Shown here: positions 1-12,391 of the stretch, piece by piece
How the letters are laid out: each line of letters begins with the position of its first letter
Numbering within the stretch: position 1 is the first letter of the stretch
From: Andrena cerasifolii
Taxonomy: Eukaryota; Arthropoda; Insecta; Hymenoptera; Andrenidae
Assembly: GCF_050908995.1 (NCBI RefSeq)
Contig: NC_135123.1
Coordinates: 8,866,001 to 8,930,000, forward strand
Direction of reading: 5' to 3'
DNA: 64,000 nt
Translations under genes and position numbers: made by a program
Notes under the pieces: generated by a model
The model's database searches: none
Seen by the model: the letters and a program-made list of their open reading frames with translations, nothing else
What the model was told of the DNA's origin: nothing

Positions 1-821
1 GGGTTACGTCACGATTATGTAGGCAAGAGATCGTCAGAGAGAGAGTGGAGGCGCGGAGGCACGCGCGCCACCCCGCTCCTGGGGAGAGGGGGGCTTTTCG
101 AGGGGCTTTGGGCCCGCTGGGCGGTCCCAGAACCGGTCCCATTTTCGCGAGGACGTTGCTCGCGCACGTGCTCGCGCACGAGGACGCGCGGTGGCTCGTG
201 GGACCCGGGTGCGTTGACACGGAATGCTCGCGGCGGGCAGGGATGAGAGGAGCTATAGGTCACTCACCGCGCGCAGCTTGTCGCCGGCTTTTGCCCTCTC
301 GTGCCCCGCGCGTATCCTTGACGCGTACACATCGGCAGGATCCTACGAGCTAACGGAATACTGGACACGCGTGGCCAGGACCTCCCGAGCGGTCGTAGTT
401 CCCGCGGCTCGGTTGCGTCACCGACCGAATCGCCACGAGCTCGGACGATCGCCGTCTGTCCACCTGGTATCGTCACCTGAAATCCATCGATCGTTTCGAG
501 GCTTCTGGGGGATTCCAGAGCGCGGCGAAGGGTGAAGCGTGGACGCGCCGCGTGGAGATTTGAACGGAATTGATGCGTAAGAGGAGGAACCTGCGAGCAA
601 CTTGTGTTGGATTCTTTGGATATCTGGTTGGAGTCTTTTGGAATCGAAATTTGGGAGGGTATCTCCCATCTCTTTAGTTTATTCCAAGCTACTTCTACTT
701 TATTTTAAGTGAATGCTGAGATACTAACAGAGACATAGCCTCGTTAAAATTTTTTATTTTCGTTAATACGGTATTTGTAATTCTTCCAACGTGAATTGGA
801 AAGCAAGACACAGTATAGTAG
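1..821. other. Non-coding, unassigned
   Basis: GC-rich, CpG-rich DNA up to about 600, then AT-rich. Short open frames occur on both strands but overlap each other and show no recognisable domain. I see no RNA gene or repeat here. Confidence 0.5.
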
Positions 822-829
822 GCGACGAT

Positions 830-1214
830 TAGTGTTCCTGATTTCTCGATATTTTTTCTTTAATAGCCACATGAAACTCGTTACTTAATTCAGTAGGTGT
901 ACCATTTTTCTAAATTGTTAAATAACAATTTACGAGCACCTTCACCAGTCAATAATGTCGAATCTTCTCTACTGAGATTTTCTATTGTAATTCATATAGG
1001 TTCTAATGCTACTAATAAGATTTATTATAAATTGTAGATGTATCTATACGTTCGCGATTAACTAGTAATATACAATTTGAACTGACTGAAAATTCAATTC
1101 CGAAAATAAATGAAATTTATAATAATTTTCGTAAACTTAAGTTTCTCGAGAAAAATAGTATTTCTTGAGAAATAAGAAATAAGCATGTAGAAAATTTCTC
1201 GAGAAGGAACACTA
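830..1214 (-). mobile_element. hAT-type MITE, deletion derivative of the 48.8-kb hAT
   Basis: A 385-bp non-autonomous element. It starts TAGTGTTCCT and ends AGGAACACTA (10-bp perfect terminal inverted repeats) and is flanked by the perfect 8-bp duplication GCGACGAT at 822-829 and 1215-1222, as expected for the hAT superfamily. Read on the minus strand, its first 150 bases or so resemble the left end of the complete hAT at 48,797, including TTCTCGAGAA-type subterminal palindromes, a CTCGAGAAACTTAAGT block and an ACTAGTTAATCG block. It lies in the opposite orientation to that element. It has no coding capacity and was presumably mobilised by the full-length transposase. Confidence 0.9.
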
Positions 1215-1222
1215 GCGACGAT

Positions 1223-1738
1223 GTTGCAAAGGAAGGAGATGCATTTTTCGACTAGATTCCTGTCTAACGCTAACGGGGCCACGGTGACGCGGTGGCAAAG
1301 CCCGAAAGTAACGTCTGTAAACAGTAAACACTTTCATTGACGGCGCAGGCTAGGCCCCGGTGGATTTAGGCTGACCCCCTTACCTCTTGGCCCCCTCCGC
1401 ATCTGTCGCGTTAGATTCGAGTTAGACGGCGAGGCCGATCCCCGAGACTTTCTCCCTTCCTTCACTGAAACCAACCTCTGCCCAGGCTGTCTAACCGTTC
1501 TTACGTCACTTCGAGCTCTCTGCGAGTCTACACAAACCAGGTGTATCGAGCATTTTATAACAAATGGAGATATACTCTGGAAAATTTCAAGTAACCATTG
1601 ATACCCTCTTAACTCAGATTCATGACATCTCCTTGACAACCACGCCCTTAAGCAACATAAGATGCACATATAGTACACCCCAGAATATTCTAATTATACT
1701 AAAACTGTCCTCCGCAGTTTCTCTCGTTGCAAAACCTC
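1223..1738. other. Non-coding, unassigned
   Basis: Unique-looking sequence between two transposons. No gene, RNA or repeat recognised. Confidence 0.45.
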
Positions 1739-1742
1739 TTAA

Positions 1743-2587
1743 GGGGGTATTCTAGTCTAGACACTCGTTTTTGAAGGTGATATTTGAAAATTAATTCTGG
1801 AAAACCTATCGCACCTACAGGGCAGGGGTTTCGCACACATATTTAGTAGTGTTTGAACTATCAACACAAATTTTTGGAATGCATTATATTGAAATTTATA
1901 CAAGTTACACGCCGAAGCGCAGGTCGTGTCATCGAAAACCGGCCCCATCGGGCGCACGAATTGCGGCCGTCCTAGTGATCCGAAACGAAAGTACCAAAGA
2001 TTTTTTTAATCTATATGAGTGTAGTTATCGCCCGAACTAGATGTAACCAATTCCGGACATTGTTAGCGAAATCACAGCTGTTTAAAAATTTATATTCGAT
2101 TTTTTCGACTTTTCTTGAGCTAAAACAAGGTGTGGGGAAGGTTGTATTAAAACTATTGATATAATTCTAGCTCCGGCTATAGGTACACCTTCACTTTGAA
2201 TGTGTGTCAAATTTTAGCTGAATCGGTCCAGTAGTTTTTGAGAAAAATGTGCGCCCGATCTAAAAAAATTGTTTCGAGAAAAACGCGTTTAAAGTTTTTC
2301 ATGCAGTACGACCTATACGACTGAAGTTGCGGTAGACAACAACTAATTTCTGCAACTTATCCCTAATCTGGTATACCAGGACCGTAGAGGAGACCTTCCT
2401 GAGCTTCAAAAAAATCACGTTGGGCAGCTCTCTCTTCTCTGCTGGCAGTCATAGTCATACTTAAACCCCTATAACCCTGTGAGTTTTTCGAATTTCACCT
2501 TAATATTTTAGAGACATATTTTCGAAACCCTAAAACATTTGAAAATCAAACAAAAATAAAAATAGAATTTTTGGGTAGAACACCCCC
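1743..2587. mobile_element. TTAA-flanked non-autonomous DNA transposon
   Basis: An 845-bp AT-rich element flanked on both sides by TTAA (1739-1742, 2588-2591). The termini are GGGGGTATTCTA on the left and, reverse-complemented, GGGGGTGTTCTA on the right (11 of 12 identical). TTAA duplications are typical of the piggyBac superfamily, although these ends do not match the best known piggyBac ends. No transposase is encoded. The interior carries a stretch like AATCGGTCCAGTAGTTTTTG at about 2,220, a motif I associate with dispersed insect repeats. Confidence 0.6.
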
Positions 2588-2591
2588 TTAA

Positions 2592-5500
2592 TCTTTAAAA
2601 GAGTGCCTCCTGCCTGAGTAATTCTTAAGGCAGGATATCCTCAGAAACTATCCACCCCCTCGATTAACATTCAATCATCCTCCCCAATACCGCAAACTTA
2701 CAACACAGATGAACTTCCCGAGTGAACCCAAAACCTTCCCCAAACCCTCCTGCGCCCAGCAGCTCGCCAAAGGCCGACTCTGTCGACGGATTCGATTTTC
2801 TCGCAGCGAACAATGGCGGGCGATAATCCCAGCGAAAAAGGAACTTTCGCGGAGCGGAGGAGCGTGGGCATTGGCATTTCGTCACTGGCCAGCCAACCAG
2901 GTTGAATAACCGGCGTTACGTCAGTGCCGCACGCGTTCCTCGCAGACGGCTGGAAGGAAAGAGGGGCAACAGTGCCAAGCAGAGAAAGAGGAAGAGGCGG
3001 CGAGGGCAAGGGACGGAGGTTCTCAGCGGAGCGTGCAAGGTGGGGGCTATGGAGGTCGATCACCTACGTACCCGGGAGTCAGTGACACCTTCAGCCCGAG
3101 GACGCTCGTTTTTTTTTCCCTTCCTTTAGATATGCCTCTTTCCTCTTGTCACCGTGAACCCGGCCTGAAACCGCGCCAGTCACTGGACTGGGGCCCCCTT
3201 TCGGTGATCGATAGAGCCGGTGTTTGGCGGGCTGGCTATTGGCACTCACGTTTCTCGGAGTTTGTCTAATGACCGAAGGATCACTGGACCGAGTGCCCTG
3301 GTTGTGTTTAGATATGGAGAGCGCAAGGTCGGGGATTTGGTGGGAGCAGGTTGGGTCTCAGAAGCTAGTAGAGTATTGGGACTTGTTTCGTAGATCGTTT
3401 GCAGGCTGAGTCATAACGTTAGGCTCCACAAGTGGGCACCAGGATCTTCCTGATGACGTAGCACGCGGTTCTATTCATTACATGGGACGTCCGCATCGCA
3501 ATTCGAATTCAGACACTTGTAATCGTCGAGTCCGAACGCGATGGAATGCCCACCGTGTAACAGGAAGCGCGATTAATCCCACGGGCAAGGTTCCGTAGAC
3601 TCCGCTGCTCCATTTCACTCCTCCCCTAGCAGTGTAGCTTCTGATACCCTGTCCTGATCCTTGCATGCGCCAGGAAGTCCAATGGATATTGAACTCTCCC
3701 TCCTGGAGTCGGTGTTAGGAAGTGAATGGACCTTCCACGCGGCTCGCCCATCGAAACGCGATACATACTTGGAGAGAAGCCATCGAACGGATCAGTGATA
3801 AGAGCCTCCCAGGCGAATTCAACAGGTCGTCGACCTCTTTTTCCCGCGCCCGTGTATCAGTAATCCCCGGAACGGTGCCCAACTGATCGCCATTCGCCTC
3901 GCAGAATCCCCATTCGCAAATTATTTTGCACGACCTCCGGCGACACCGTGAGCGAGCGGAGGCAGGGGTCGACGAACCTGCTTGTTGTTCTTCGCTCGGG
4001 GAGCGAGCATGGCGTCGAAAATTCCGGGCCAGCGTCTGTGAACGGTGCTGGTCAAGGTCCTCGGAGCCGGAAGGACCGTCGAATAGTTTCGTTCCCGCCA
4101 CGTACGGGGGAATTGCGCGTCTCTTTCGGAGGCTGTTACTCGCGTCGACATCCTGGACGTTGATAGACACGACGCGCAGGCCAGAGGTGTCTTCTATGGG
4201 CGTCGATTGTTGTACGAACCGGCGTGGCACCGAAGTGCAGTAACACGCGACGGCGCTTCATTCAAGGCGCAATGAATATTCAAACGCTCGCTTGGGTCGT
4301 CTGGTCCCCGTCTAGGAGGACACAATTGGGGTCCGGTGACTGCAACCCGCAGTTTCGAGCGTGTTTCATCCCGCGTTTCGCTGGGCACTCGGTGCTTGGT
4401 CGAAGTGTTGCTGGGTTTAATTTAGGTGAGGCACCTCGGGGCTGTATAACTTCTTAGTGAGTGTAGCGTTTGGAATAGGTGGTAGATTGGTGGAGATTTC
4501 AAGTGATAACTTGCGTATCGAGGGGGAAGTTATTGAGGGGTTGTAGCTGTGGAACACTTGGAATGGGATTCTTTGAGGAAACTGCAAGTGGAACCTTTTG
4601 GGACTTATCTCCAATAGTATTGCATCTCCTTTTTCGATTAAAGAAAATATAGTATTTTCTAGCAAGAGGGAGGAGAACAGTCTTACCAGCAGGTAGATCT
4701 GAGCATTTTAGACCTCATTATTCGAGCTTCCTTAAAACATTTGAGTTCCAAAGCGGAGACCACTCGGGTCAAAGTATGTATCTCTACTTTCGAAGGACTC
4801 CATCTCGTCGTTCACAGAGTCGATGGATGTCGCTGCTGAAACAGCCTAGGAAACATTGTAACAGCTTCCGCCTGGCACCGTAAAATTTCAGAGGGAACGT
4901 GCTGCTCGAGCCGATGACCGAAGAAGGTCGCCGAATGCGGACGCTCCTGTACTTTGGATCGTTCTCGGCCTTCGTTAACGACATTACGGTAGTTGTCCTC
5001 TAACATAATATCTACCTTTGAGTTTCCTTTAGCGTCCGCCTTCGACTCGGCGGAATCGTATAAACCAGGCATTGTTCGGCCCACCGCGGACAAATCCCTT
5101 ATGGCTAAGTCGATAATCGATCATCGAGCAACTCTACAACCGAGGAACAAATTTAATTACTATTTTTCGATAGGGATAGTCCCGAAGTTATCGACGTTCC
5201 ATGAAATTTCACGAAGGCACGGAAAGCGGGGCATCAAAGTGGATGAATATTGAATTACTTCTATTTCCAAATTTCTTCGAAATAGATCGACCGAGCCACC
5301 TGAAATTTTGTGGAGTTGCTCGAAGTGGGAACTGCGGAAATAGATCCCCGACTGGTGATTAATAGACCAACTAGACTGCGTTTTTGCAACCAGAAATGGC
5401 GCTGGAAATTCTCGTCCGGTGGAGGGGAAAAACAGCACGATTTGCATACAATGATGGCTGGTGGTTCGATATTGTTCGCGTTATCTGCGTAAACTCGCTT

Positions 5501-7125
5501 TCATCGCAGCGGCAGGTGCCCTTTAAAGGAGAAGTCGAGCAGATCGTGTGGGTGGGATCGGCGGGATCGACTCGCCGCTCGTGCTGGATCGATCGAAGGG
5601 GGTTAATCGGAATCGAGAGCAGCCCGTGCACACGTAACGAAGCCGATCGGAGTGCCTAGTGGCTGCTTGGAAGCGGGCAAGTCGAGGAGAACGAGGCGAA
5701 AAATCGAATTAGAAACGTGAGAACAGGGGGGAATCACGGTGCGTCGATACGCGAGCGAGATTCCTCGCGCAGCTGGCCTATTTTCCGCTAGAAATTATCG
5801 AGCAATCACGCTCTTCGTCGGTATTGAAAATTAATACATAAACAGATAGTATTGCAAAATCATTTGGAAAGTACTTCGAAGGAAGTTTGAAGAAATTCAT
5901 CGAAATTCGTTATATTCGTAAGCAACCCCCAAAAGAGTAAAACAGAGCGTACCAAATTTTTCGCGATCCACTCTACATCTGCCGAATGGAGTCCCGCAAT
6001 CTACTTCCCCCGTGGAAAATTGGCTACAGATTTGAGGGGAGTAAGTGCAAAGTGTACCCAATGAATTGGAATGCTTTGGCACGTGACTCGAATAGGCGGC
6101 CGTTCACCCGGCCAGCGAACATAGGGGATCGATTTCCGGTTCCAAAAAGTCGATGAATCACGGCTCGGTGCGCGGAAGAAACGGGGAAGGTAGGCCATTT
6201 AAATTTACGCGGGCCTGCACGTTCGGGCTCCTAAAAATAGGTCGGGCGGTGAGCAGCGGCTGACTTCCTCGTTCATTGTCGCGAATTCGGTTCGCCTAAC
6301 TGTAGATCCGTCGGTGCACTAGCCGATGCACATGCCACGACCGCAGAGAGAGGTCGATGCATCGTTAGAGGCGATTGCAACGCCGCTGGGAGAGCTGCAG
6401 GACCGTTGTGCTTCTCGATACACATTCCCTCTGTTCTTTCAAAAACATCCATCCCCAATCTTCCTTCCAACCGCTCCCCTTGAAACAAGCACAGATACCT
6501 CTAGCAATACTCCACGAATCGCAACTTAAACTTCGCTCGAACGCACACTCCCGTCACGCGCCTCTAAAAAATAAAGAAGAAAAAACTCTCCTCGCTGCAG
6601 CCTTCCCTCCCAAAGGGCCCAGCCGAACACTGGATAATATCCTCGGTCGCCGATCAACATCTTCAGGCGCCTATCAGCGATCAATCATCGCCGAGCCCGG
6701 CTTAGCGATACGAAGCGTTACACACCGGCAGGATTCCGTTACCTCGGAACACCCATGCACGGCCCAGATGGGGGATCGATCGTGGGGGTCAGTCGGCGAG
6801 TTTCTCACGAGAGGATCCACGCTGGCCGGACTGTCAAACGCGGCAGTCCAAGTGTCTGTAAAATTCCAAACGGGCAGAGATCGCGAGACCAGCGATCCTG
6901 AGGCGTCTTGCAGCTCCGCGCGGATTTACGGCCCGGCTATTCCGGCCCCAACGACGAAAGGATGGACGAGGGTCCCTTCCGGGCAGTTAGGACGGCGGGG
7001 ACACGGCGATTGGAGCGCACGCGGCAACGAGGGGCCCCTCGGTGCTCGATAGGCCGTCCACCGTTGGTCCCCGCTCGCTGCGTTGGCGTGGTCCCGCATT
7101 AGCATCGATATAGCGAGGGTCAGGT
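2592..7125. other. Non-coding, unassigned
   Basis: About 4.5 kb of mixed-composition DNA. Open frames up to 225 codons (6375-7052) exist but overlap frames on the other strand, have composition typical of GC-rich non-coding DNA and match no family I know. No repeats with clear ends were found. Confidence 0.45.
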
Positions 7126-7142
7126 CGGGTTCACTGAACCCG
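7126..7142. promoter_or_regulatory. Perfect inverted-repeat ecdysone response element candidate
   Basis: The 17-bp perfect palindrome CGGGTTCACTGAACCCG contains GGTTCA-C-TGAACC, an exact match to the IR-1 consensus RGKTCA-N-TGAMCY bound by the EcR/USP heterodimer. It lies 32 kb upstream of the E75A start codon. E75 is a well known primary target of ecdysone, so a role in its control is plausible. Position is the only link. Confidence 0.5.
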
Positions 7143-8349
7143 ATGCATGCATCGCGCTGCCGCGCCGGTGCATCGCGAGGAACGAGCAAAGAATGAAAAG
7201 TGGCTGCGCGCCGGGCCGGGGCGTTAGAACACCGCCATCGCTGTTCCCTGCGGTGTCGGTTCTGGGCATCGGTGGGCCTCAATTCGACGATTCAGTGGAG
7301 TACGTGCAGGCTCGCGTTCGGTACTCGAAGCGGGAGGAATTTGGTACACAAGGAGATGATTCTACTTGATATTCTGCTCTGTATATTTCGGAATCTATTA
7401 TTCCAAAGCACGGACCCAGATTTTCTGGATATTCAGTCCTACCATTTACGGGAAGTGGGTCACGAAAGAGGAACGTCACGGTATTTTTTCGACGATTTCG
7501 GTTCAATCGTCTGTCTCGTTGAATTTGGATTTCTGAAACGATATTCTGACGCGGGCAACGTTTTCAATCCTTTCTTATGGCCCCTGTGACGCAGCAGCAA
7601 GCGTGCCGTGGCTCCAGGCAGCGACGATTGGTCCTCAGGCTGCGCCGCTGACCGAATAACCAAATTCATGCTTGCCTACTTTCGTCGTTACGTAACGAAA
7701 CGCTGTTGCGTCGGAGCGCGCGCCAACGGGCCCCCGGGGGCCCGCTCTAAGTGGGCCGCGCCGGCCATTATTCTCCCGGCCAGATTTCATTCCGCTTCTA
7801 GACATCGGAAAAGAAAGTCGCAGACTCCTATTTCATTGCTTACGCAATTCGTTGCGTGGCGAATCGAAGTCAGGCAAGTGGCCACAAAGAAAGTTCAATC
7901 AACTCGCGTAGATCCGAAAGTTCCGAGCGAGGCTTCGCTTCGAAACGATCTCCCACGGAATTTCCTCGATTCGTAGCTGAATATTAATCGCGACCTCGGC
8001 GACAGGTCCATTCGTCACGCAACGGCTGACTTTTCCAGATACAAGTAGTCGCGGATACTTTCTCCGCCACGGCATTGTGTATTGTTTCGTGACACTCTCG
8101 CCGGACAACCAGCTCCGCGTACCTACGTATGCAACAGCAGCGGCCGTGTAAATAGGCGTGTACGCGGTAACGCGATCCCCTGACGAAATTTCGCCCCAGA
8201 TTCATTTCGACCTAGAATCCACTAGCCGCTCTCGAAATCCACTCAATCCCAATTCTATGTTAACCAGCCGAAGTGACTAAGTTCAAATGTTCATCATCCA
8301 AATCTCGCGCACCTTCGGTGGTCCACGGTAATCTCCCAGCAACACCACC
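7143..8349. other. Non-coding, unassigned
   Basis: No gene or repeat recognised. A CG-rich stretch at 7,700-7,770 contains a GGGCCCCCGGGGGCCC palindrome. Confidence 0.45.
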
Positions 8350-8853
8350 GAGTACCGCACGGCCCGAGCCACCAGTCGAGCCGATGTGATTTGACGCAGC
8401 GTTACATTCAATTAATTTTCATTTGGTCAATTTTAAAACGTCCACGTTTTTTAAAATATATCCATAAAGAGGAAAAACAGGGCTTTATCCTCCTATTTTT
8501 TCCAATTTTTTGAAAAGGCGCCTTCAACTATAAAATTGCATTTGTTTAGAACAATTACTAAATAAATGGTCAAATATTCGTTTTTATTAAGTGAAATAAT
8601 TTTTATTAGGTACTCTTATATCTGCACTGTAAGCACCCAAAAGGTGATTTTTATCAGTTTATTAGTTCAACAGTTATAATTTTTGGAAAAATAGTAAACA
8701 GTATATTTCAAAGAGCTGTAACATCCACAATTTTTAACATTTCGAAAAATCCTTTGAGACATGTTTACATACCCCTAAAGACTACAACATATCCAAGTTG
8801 CACCAAAATGCGAATTGTTACTCCGAAAAGTGTCCGACTTCGCGTGGAATGAC
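8350..8853 (-). mobile_element. Dispersed repeat, Helitron-like candidate, copy A
   Basis: A 504-bp block sharing near full-length similarity with copy B (45,069-45,573, opposite strand) and part with copy C (45,910-46,276). Read on the minus strand it starts TCATTCCACGCGAAGTC. It ends with a GC-rich hairpin (GGCTCGA, loop, TCGGGCC) about 12 bases before the point where copies diverge. No terminal inverted repeat or target duplication is visible. A TC start plus a 3' hairpin suggests a Helitron, but the expected CTRR terminus is not clear, so the class is tentative. No coding capacity. Confidence 0.6.
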
Positions 8854-11348
8854 GCCTTCGGCAGTGGAACTCCGAAGAGCGCCAGTAAATCGATGTGACG
8901 CCGGGCACTGTCGATATTCAACATCGTGATTAATTAGTCTCCAATCGTTCATAGCTCTAATTGGCTAGGCGGGGAGGGAGAGGGGCGAGTGAAATTTCGC
9001 GCAATTACATAAGCCTGGGTCACTCGCAACAGATGCATAACTCCGTGCGGGCAACAGCCCTCCGCTCTTTATCTTCCATGGATGTGGAGCAATATGGTTG
9101 GAGGTGAGTGACCGGCGTCCAGTTGCGTTCACTAACCTCCCTCCCCTTCCAGCCAGGGTATCTGCCTGGCCCCACCACCGTCGTCCACGGTGTATCCCCC
9201 TTCGTCCGCGGTTCTTCGTCCCTGTTCCACTGTCGGTTGAACCACCTCGGCGCGCCTTCTTCCCCTTTCACGCTCGTTGCAGAACTCGAGGCACGCGAGC
9301 CACTCGATCCACGGATTGGACTCGATTGCACTGTCGGTGGACTTATGAATTTAGAGCGACGGATCTGGAGCGGCCGAGGTTCGCCGCGTAGCGATCCACC
9401 TAGTTCGCCACCGCTGACACTTTGTTGCTTCTGGCGGCTGGCTCCGCTCGTCAGATTTCGATCTACGCGTCGGTGCACTGGTACCTGGGTGCTCGTTCTA
9501 CGATTTCACCCCCTTTATCCTGGAGGTTGGGCTAGTCCTCGACTTGGGGTGGCCACTTTGCTCCGAATCTGAATTCCTCGGCATACTTCGGTTAAGTGGT
9601 GCATTTGTATCTTTAAGCAAAGGTGGCAGAAGTCGCTCCGAAATTTTGGGTCACTTGGTTGCCCCAAGGATTTCGTTGCGAACGCAACTGGAATTAAGAA
9701 AAGTCGATGAATTCACAGACACTCGGAAGACGAGGATCGAGAAGCCACTGTCCCGGCCCATCGAAATCTCGTTCGTCTGTTTTCCTAAGAACGAAAGTAG
9801 ACGCTGGTAGAACCACTTTCGAGCGTCGATACGAAAGATCCATGGACGTTCGCGGTGGTTCGATCTCCGCAGTTCTCCGTGTTCGGTGGCCCGTGCGATT
9901 GGCCCAATTGGGGTCTAGCGTTTCACAGTTAAACGTAATGGGATGAACAATTACGCCCGCGGAAGAATCCCGATGGGGGAGCTCCGTTGAACGTTTCCGT
10001 TCTATCCGCAGCGCCGAGGAGCATCGCCGAACGTAATTCAGGCTCCGCTCGATCGCTCGGTCCCACGGGGCCTGCGCGTTTATCGCTTCACTTTTACTCG
10101 GCCGAAAGTTACTTTCGGCAGTGGCCATTCACTCGACTCACGCCGTCGCTACTATTATTCACGGCTCCCTCCGCGATGCTGTGTAATCGATTCGATGCGA
10201 CGGTTCTTCCTCACCTGGGAGGATAGAAATCAAGAGTTCCTTACGAGAGAAGCGGAACTTCTGCAACTTCAGAAACCCAAGTCTGCTCACTCCGTGTCAG
10301 CTCACAAATCACACACCTATTTGGAATCGTTCAGTCTACTTTCTCAACCCCTCCATCAGAACCTACCTACCTCCGACTGCCCACGATTAATTACCAACTA
10401 TCCCAAATCTCCAAAATCCCGATCGTCCCGCTCAGACATGATTCATCCAGCAGCCATCGATCGGACTATGATCGTCCACGTTTCTATACAGCGGCCATGG
10501 CTGGAGGAAGAGCTAGGACGACGATCCTGGCCAGCTTTTCGATCCTTCGTCACAACGAGCCTCGTCTAATGCTCACGGAACAACGTGGCATCGCGAACGT
10601 GTGCTCACGCGTGTCCCCTTCCCCCCGGCCCCTCTAGCTACCCAGAGGGCACGCCTGTGTTTTCGCGTGCGTGCGCACACGTATGTGCACGTGGGAGCGT
10701 GTGCGTGTACGTGCCGGCCGAGGGTCGTGCCGATGACCGATCAAAGAGAAGTTCGCGTTGTGAATACGTGATACGTAACCGTCCAAGGCACACGGCCACT
10801 GACCGACGCTGTACCGACTCAACCCGTGCATTGTCCTCGCGGCGAACCGATACCGAGCTCGCGCCTTATAGTTGCGCCTCTACAGCGCGCTTCAGACTCA
10901 GTCGCGGTGGCCCTGGGTTTGAGCATTTGGCAGGTGAAACGAGGGGTGACGAATTGGGGTTAGGGGGATGATAATGGTTCCTTGGACTTGGCATTACTGC
11001 GGATGCAGTACTGAAAATATTTATCGCATCGCTCGAATATTTAGCGTGGATTCGGAAAGTACTTTTGCGCGACTGTTCACTAGGCACACAGTGTCCGACT
11101 TGTTGGGTAAAATACGTTGGATAGCAACTATTTAATTTGCCAATCATGCGGTTGTAAGGATTGTTCCATAGCACGTGGATTTGGCGCGGTGCAATAAATA
11201 TTCTCGGTACCTATTGTAAGCTGGAGTTGAATTGGACGTCTAGGTACGTCGAGGGTACCACTCGCAAGGGGTAGTAAATAATAGTAATAAGGGGTGAGAA
11301 GTAGCACTCGAAGCAGAATTTTTTATTGGTCAGTCATCGAAGTGATTA
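8854..11348. other. Non-coding, unassigned
   Basis: GC-rich unique DNA with overlapping chance open frames on both strands (for example 9108-9572). A GT/GC alternating purine-pyrimidine tract lies at about 10,665-10,710. No gene recognised. Confidence 0.45.
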
Positions 11349-11860
11349 GGGGAAAGGTGGGATAGTTGATCACAGTTTCGCTTTTTTTATTAAAATAATA
11401 ATGATGGTTTTCTTTGTATTGAATTATTTAAGTTGTGATTTTTAGAGTATTCTCAATATACTTGTACAAAGTTGAGAGCTGAAAACAAACTTTAATGACT
11501 GAATTTAAGAGTAAATAACACATTAACTTTCAAAAAATATTTATTATCTTAGTCAATAACATGAAATAAAGGGAATATCATAAAAAGAAAGTAAACTATA
11601 ACTAACTTCAAAGAATCACTGACAAAATAAACCCGAAAAATTAAACTCTATGACATAAAAGTCATAAAACAACACAACTGCATTCTTAAAAGACATTTCA
11701 TTTAGATGTCATCTGATTAAGATGATGACGAAGAAAAGATTTTCCTTCTCACTTTCTTTGCCGTATTTTTCGGTTTCATTAGCCGTTCTATACGGTTCTT
11801 TTTGGGGCATTTTCAGCTGTTCAAGTATTCCACCTCACACAGTGATCAAGTATCCCTCAA
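11349..11860 (-). mobile_element. Pogo-like MITE candidate with a transposase start remnant
   Basis: The left side reads TA then GGGGAAAGGTGGGATAG and TTGATCAC. The right side, reverse-complemented, reads GAGGGATACTTGATCAC (14 of 15 matching in the shared part), followed by a second similar motif GGTGGAATACTTGAACAG. The right outer end seems truncated, so no duplication can be confirmed. The TA plus GGGGAAAGG start resembles the other TA-flanked elements here. On the minus strand, 11,810-11,709 encodes 33 residues beginning MPQKEPYR and containing TEKYGKE. This has the layout of pogo-family transposase N-termini but is too short to prove it. Confidence 0.35.
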
Positions 11861-12201
11861 TGCACTCGTTTAGAAAAAGATGAAAAATTAAACTTCCCTT
11901 AAATATTTAGATCAATCAATAAATAGCATCAATATACCAGAAGCAGCTGTTTTTACTTAATATAATGAATAATATATTAGCTCGGGCACGCATCCGAGGG
12001 ATCAGACTCGAATGGAGCCCCTTCGTTCCCCATAATTGTGGAGCAGAGAAGACCAAAGACGAAGATGGCCACCCGAACGTTAACGACACGTGTTACGAGC
12101 GCAGTACGTCCGTGATACTCGATCCTCGGAACGGAGAACAAGGGAATATGCCAGGGAAACGGCCTGGCTCTTTCGTTTATCGAGATCCCCGCTAGTTTCA
12201 C

Positions 12202-12216
12202 GGGTTCACTGCACCC
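12202..12216. promoter_or_regulatory. hsp27-type ecdysone response element candidate
   Basis: GGGTTCACTGCACCC contains GGTTCA-C-TGCACC. This has the same half-site arrangement as the classic Drosophila hsp27 ecdysone element (GGTTCA-N-TGCACT), differing from the strict IR-1 consensus at one base. It lies 176 bp from a perfect IR-1 at 12,392. Confidence 0.4.
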
Positions 12217-12391
12217 CGCCAATGGGCGAGATAACTGAATCTGCATCCCACTTTTCAACCACGCGCCGCGATACGCCGAGTAACCGCATTTGGACGGGTC
12301 GCATCCCAGGAAAGTATCCCTCCGCGATACTATTTTACTGCTCCCCGACCAGTCTTACCGGTCACCGAGAAATATGAACTGTATTCGCTAT

